From Bacteroidales bacterium UBA1392 (lineage in GTDB: Bacteria; Bacteroidota; Bacteroidia; Bacteroidales; UBA932), in assembly GCA_002305275.1 (NCBI GenBank), contig DBQO01000033.1, forward strand, positions 13,925 through 77,924: a DNA stretch of 64,000 bases, written 5' to 3'. The notes beneath the pieces are model-generated. The model had not been told where the DNA came from. It searched no databases and saw only the letters and a program-made list of their open reading frames with translations. The position numbers and the translations under genes are program-made. Below are positions 60,740-64,000 of this stretch, piece after piece (position 1 is the first letter of the stretch; every line of letters starts with the position of its first letter).

Positions 60740-62809
60740 CTACTGCTCCCAACCGGGGTTCTGGTAGATTGTGTAGTTGTTTCCGGTAGCCATCGACTTC
60801 TCTTTGTACTGGTTGATAATGTCGGTACAAATAGGCTCAAGGTAGTTGCGCACATCTACGTTGCGTGGATCGAAATCCTTGAAGTTCTGAGGAACGAGGA
60901 AGCCGCGCATCTCACTATAGTTGGAGCCGTTGAAGAAAACTCTCGGACCAAGAACGATTGAACCATCGGCATTCACCTTTTCAATGTGCCTTACAGAAAC
61001 CACGTTTATGTTGGGAGCTGTAAGAAGGTTGTAACCAACTCCGTTTTTCGTCCTCTTTAAGTTGGTGATCTGTGTAGGATTGTCCGCAGGTTTGTTACGG
61101 GCGAGGTCAAGTTCAACCCAGCCACCTACTCCGATATCGGGGTTGTTGGTGGAAAGCATCAGCTCAAGCCATCCCCAGCGACGGATATCGAGGGTACGAA
61201 CACTCTCCATAAAGAACTCCATACGACGCTCACGACGGATCTCCCACATGAGAGGAGAACAAAAACCGCGTGTATTATAACCGAGAGTTGTCTTCTGAAT
61301 ATTGGAAGTTCTCTCAGGATCGTTCATCGAGCTAACCATTGCGAGAGTAAGGGGAGCAGTCTTCTTAACACCCTTACTAATTGCTTCCTGATCGAGAGGA
61401 CGGGTGCGAATTGCATTGATGGACTTGTCGAGGTCTGCCTGGGTAACGGCCGGACCTCCGAAGAAATCAGCAAGGATCGCTTTTGCCTCAAGCCAGTTGA
61501 GAACGGTCTCTGCATAACGTATGCAAGGGAAACCGTTTTCGTTGGTATTGGAGTTGTAATATGCAGGAGAAGTACCGCCTTTCCAGAAGTATTCACAACC
61601 TTCACGATTGATGAACTTGAAAACGTAGAGGCCTGTAGGTGTTGTCCATGTTTCGTCGAGGAATGAAGCCTCAAAACGGGGGTCACGGGTAACTACCATA
61701 TCCTGCATACGGAAACTGCTTACATTGGGAACGGTTGAAGAGTTGTAGGGACGACCGTCCTGGCAAATCCATGCCTTCAGAGTAGCGAAGTTACCTGAAG
61801 TGCGCTGAGATTCACGTGCGTTGTTTCCACCTGAGTATGAAGCGTAGCAGTGCTGTGAGCTGTTGTTGATGGACTTGTTGTAAACACGGTATAGAAGAAC
61901 CTCGTTTGCCGTACCGGTAAGGGTGGTGAAGAGGGTTCCAAAGAGTGTACGGAAGTCTTTGTTGAAGCCATACTTGCCTGAATTGATGGTAACTGCTGCA
62001 TAGTCCACAGCTGCCTGGAGATAGCTCTTGGCATGACCGTCAATATCCGAGCAGGTCTTTAGAGCCGCATCATTCTTGTGATAAGTAAGCCATGAGCCTT
62101 CGAATAGCATACAGCGCGCTGCTACGGTAGAAACAACATATCTGTTGATATAGTCAACGCCGTCATTTACACGAACATTTGCAATGGCGTAGTCAAAGTC
62201 GGCCTTTACCTGGTCCATTACATAGGTACGAGGATCACGATCCTTGAACTGAGCGTCAATATCAGCTGAAGCAACCTGCTCTCCATAATAGGGGACGTCA
62301 CCGAAGGATTGTACCAGACGGCTATATTCCCATCCGCGGAGGAAGCGGGCCACACCCATCCAGTGGTTGTAACCCTCGTCAGTCAAATTACCCGCCTCTT
62401 TCATCATGTCGAGGCGCTCCATCAGCAGATTCCATTTGCGTATGTAAGCAAAGTTCCAGGGAGCCGATCCACGATGCGAAAGCCAGGTACCGCGATATGC
62501 CGTTGATTCATTACGATACCAGTTGTCAGCAGGGACGGAGAGAAGAATGTTGGGCTGTTCTCCGGTAAGTGTACGGTCGTCATTGTAAGGTGTGGCATAC
62601 ACCTCAGGAGCATATACCGAACCCCAGTTGTCAGAATAGCCGCTGAAATAGTAGGCGTATGCTCCGTTGACGAATAGGCGGACATTACCTTCCGAACTCC
62701 AGTAGGTATTGTCATCCAAATCCACCAAAGAACTACGCTCAAGGAAATCGCTACAACTTGTCGGAACAAGCAGGGCGAAAGCCATCAAAATATATAATAT
62801 CTTTTTCAT
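60740..62809 (-). CDS. SusD/RagB-family outer-membrane nutrient-binding lipoprotein
   Basis: Surface lipoprotein that caps the SusC channel and captures a glycan or peptide. ATG at 62809 is used (an earlier TTG is not needed). 689 residues: lipoprotein signal with the lipid-bearing Cys19 (LLVPTSCSDF), then the TPR-rich SusD fold with NAYYFSGY-like and IRTRPLDQEA segments, and the RRERRMEFFMESVRTLDIRR block common near the C-terminus. It is 15 bp after the SusC gene. Longer than average (500-600), so the ligand may be unusual. Substrate unknown because flanking enzymes are outside the window. Confidence 0.93.
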   Translation of the reverse strand: MKKILYILMAFALLVPTSCSDFLERSSLVDLDDNTYWSSEGNVRLFVNGAYAYYFSGYSDNWGSVYAPEVYATPYNDDRTLTGEQPNILLSVPADNWYRNESTAYRGTWLSHRGSAPWNFAYIRKWNLLMERLDMMKEAGNLTDEGYNHWMGVARFLRGWEYSRLVQSFGDVPYYGEQVASADIDAQFKDRDPRTYVMDQVKADFDYAIANVRVNDGVDYINRYVVSTVAARCMLFEGSWLTYHKNDAALKTCSDIDGHAKSYLQAAVDYAAVTINSGKYGFNKDFRTLFGTLFTTLTGTANEVLLYRVYNKSINNSSQHCYASYSGGNNARESQRTSGNFATLKAWICQDGRPYNSSTVPNVSSFRMQDMVVTRDPRFEASFLDETWTTPTGLYVFKFINREGCEYFWKGGTSPAYYNSNTNENGFPCIRYAETVLNWLEAKAILADFFGGPAVTQADLDKSINAIRTRPLDQEAISKGVKKTAPLTLAMVSSMNDPERTSNIQKTTLGYNTRGFCSPLMWEIRRERRMEFFMESVRTLDIRRWGWLELMLSTNNPDIGVGGWVELDLARNKPADNPTQITNLKRTKNGVGYNLLTAPNINVVSVRHIEKVNADGSIVLGPRVFFNGSNYSEMRGFLVPQNFKDFDPRNVDVRNYLEPICTDIINQYKEKSMATGNNYTIYQNPGWEQ

Positions 62810-62824
62810 TGTCTTTTGCAATAA

Positions 62825-64000
62825 TTAGAATGTTAACTGAACACCAAATGAAGCACTCCTAAATGCGGGAGCACCAACACCCGTACGACTTGAGTTGTAG
62901 TTGGATGAGTTGAGGTATGAGTAACCCGGAATCTCTTCAACGTCTATCGGAAGACCTCTGAGTTTATCAAAGGTTAGGAAGTTCTCAAACGAAACATAGA
63001 CGCGGAGTTTGTCGATGAAAGCCTTCTTGGTAATCTTCTCAGGAATGGTATAACCGAGGGTAACGTTTTTGAGCCTTAGGTACGCCATATTGAGGAGATA
63101 TCTGTCACTAACCTGCATGTTGAAACCGGTTGCACTCGAATAGAGGTTATTGGCACGAGGATAGAAAGCATCATATCTTGCATCTATCACGTTGCCGCTT
63201 GCATCGAGAGTCTCGTACCAGAAGTTGCCTGCAATAGCTTGCGCCATGGAACCGTCTGAAGAGTTGAAGCCGGGTATCGTGAGAGCTGAACCGCCCCACA
63301 AATCGCGTTTTCCAATACCCTGCCAGAACATGGAGAAATCAAATCCCTTCCAGCCGAGATCCACGCGGAAGCTATACTCGTAACGAGGAGTTGTATTACC
63401 GATAACATCGAGGTCGCCATAGCCGGGTACGTCATTGCCATCTGCATCTTTGATGGTAAGAAGTTGTGAGCCGTTGTCAATTACACCGTCACCGTTTAGG
63501 TCTTTAAATCTTACGTCACCGGGGCCAGAAATGGCACTTCCCGAAGTAATTTTACCCTGTGACGCATAACCTTTGACATTCTGGTAATACTTACCGTATT
63601 TGTCTGTGGCAACTAATTTCTCGAGCTGAGCCCACTGACCGGGCTGTAGACCGAAGTCATCCCATGTATAGAGATCGTCAACACGGTAACCCCAGATTTC
63701 GCCGTAGGTCTTGCCGTTATACCAGCCACCTATGCCAAGAGCTGAGCCGTACTCGGTGATGATGGTCTTAGCATCCGAAATAGAAGCGGAAGCTGATAGG
63801 CTGAAACCATTGTCAAAGATTTTGCGGTAGTTCACAGTTGCTTCCCAACCTCTGGTTTGGAGAGAACCGAAGTTGCCGTTGGGGGGAGGAGAACCGAGGT
63901 TGTAGCCGAGACCCTCCATCCCCACAATCATGTTCTTGGTATCTCTCTGATACCAACCAAGTACAAAGTCAACCTGGTTGAAGAGTGAAAACTCAAGACC
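62825..64000 (-). CDS. SusC/RagA-family TonB-dependent receptor, C-terminal part (cut by window edge)
   Basis: The frame is open from the stop at 62825 to the window end (392 codons), so the start is beyond 64000. The visible part is the C-terminal beta-barrel: TRGWEATVNYRKIFDNGFSL, the DVRFKDLNGDGVIDNGSQ signature, GNTTPRYEYSFRVDLGWKGF, and LRLKNVTLGYTIPEKITKKA before a terminal strand SFGVQLTF. Together with the SusD gene it forms a TonB-driven importer of an unknown glycan or peptide. Confidence 0.95.
   Translation of the reverse strand, partial: GLEFSLFNQVDFVLGWYQRDTKNMIVGMEGLGYNLGSPPPNGNFGSLQTRGWEATVNYRKIFDNGFSLSASASISDAKTIITEYGSALGIGGWYNGKTYGEIWGYRVDDLYTWDDFGLQPGQWAQLEKLVATDKYGKYYQNVKGYASQGKITSGSAISGPGDVRFKDLNGDGVIDNGSQLLTIKDADGNDVPGYGDLDVIGNTTPRYEYSFRVDLGWKGFDFSMFWQGIGKRDLWGGSALTIPGFNSSDGSMAQAIAGNFWYETLDASGNVIDARYDAFYPRANNLYSSATGFNMQVSDRYLLNMAYLRLKNVTLGYTIPEKITKKAFIDKLRVYVSFENFLTFDKLRGLPIDVEEIPGYSYLNSSNYNSSRTGVGAPAFRSASFGVQLTF

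Overview
The window is chromosomal DNA of a Bacteroidota bacterium, most likely of the order Bacteroidales. Support: a SusC/SusD pair at the right edge; families largely confined to the phylum (DUF4270, DUF4294, DUF3098, a glycogen-synthase-like single-domain protein); and many gene starts preceded by the Bacteroidetes-type promoter (TTTG or TTG about 20 nt before TAnnTTTG). I saw no rRNA, tRNA, transposase, integrase, phage gene or CRISPR array. Most of the window is housekeeping core.

Layout. 1-869: start of an alpha-2-macroglobulin-like exported protein, cut by the window edge. 955-4475 (+): tgt, an LptG/LptF-type permease and a nucleoside-type MFS transporter. 4514-10149: GxDLY/SGNH esterase, miaA, smpB (+), lgt, an RlmI-like methyltransferase and pgk. 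10280-11863 (+): a multi-HTH protein of unknown role. 11850-18520 (-): mrcA-ddl-prmC-nagA-nagA', a cell-wall and amino-sugar run whose last gene looks like a dead deacetylase. 18621-21463 (+): topA and an Lrp/AsnC regulator; then ispD (-). 22215-29500 (+): purH, then the elongasome set mreB-mreC-mreD-mrdA-rodA; gcvP follows with its own promoter.

32644-43421 (-): one 22-gene ribosomal/secretion/transcription operon running rplP to rplQ. It includes secY, map, infA, rpmJ and rpoA. It starts at rplP behind a strong promoter: rpsC and the rest of the S10 block are not upstream. 43640-46115 (-): M19 dipeptidase and a GltS-type symporter. 46181 (+): DUF4294. 46786-49485 (-): ftsX-DUF3098-uppP-lpxH. 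49567-51751 (+): glycogen-synthase-like protein and DUF4270 lipoprotein. 51825-53350 (-): acpP-fabF. 53478 (+): purN. 54275-57201 (-): rplM-rpsI-rpsB-tsf. Then pfkA (-), dusB (+), lpxK (+) and the SusD/SusC pair (-).

Functionally the window joins envelope building (mre/rod, PBPs, ddl, uppP, lgt, lpxH, lpxK, LptG-like permease), translation, fatty-acid synthesis and central metabolism. The most unusual signals are: (1) arrays of 7-bp units of the form (T/G)AGTNNN placed on the sense strand just downstream of the stop codons of gcvP, rplQ, purN, tsf, dusB and, minimally, lpxK; (2) a tandem NagA pair in which the downstream copy has lost the expected metal-binding and catalytic residues; (3) the split S10/spc cluster; (4) the multi-HTH protein; (5) a Tgt without the three zinc cysteines. 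Start sites were corrected where a later start fits the family, a ribosome-binding site or the promoter. No database search was run; family names come from recognised motifs and gene order.
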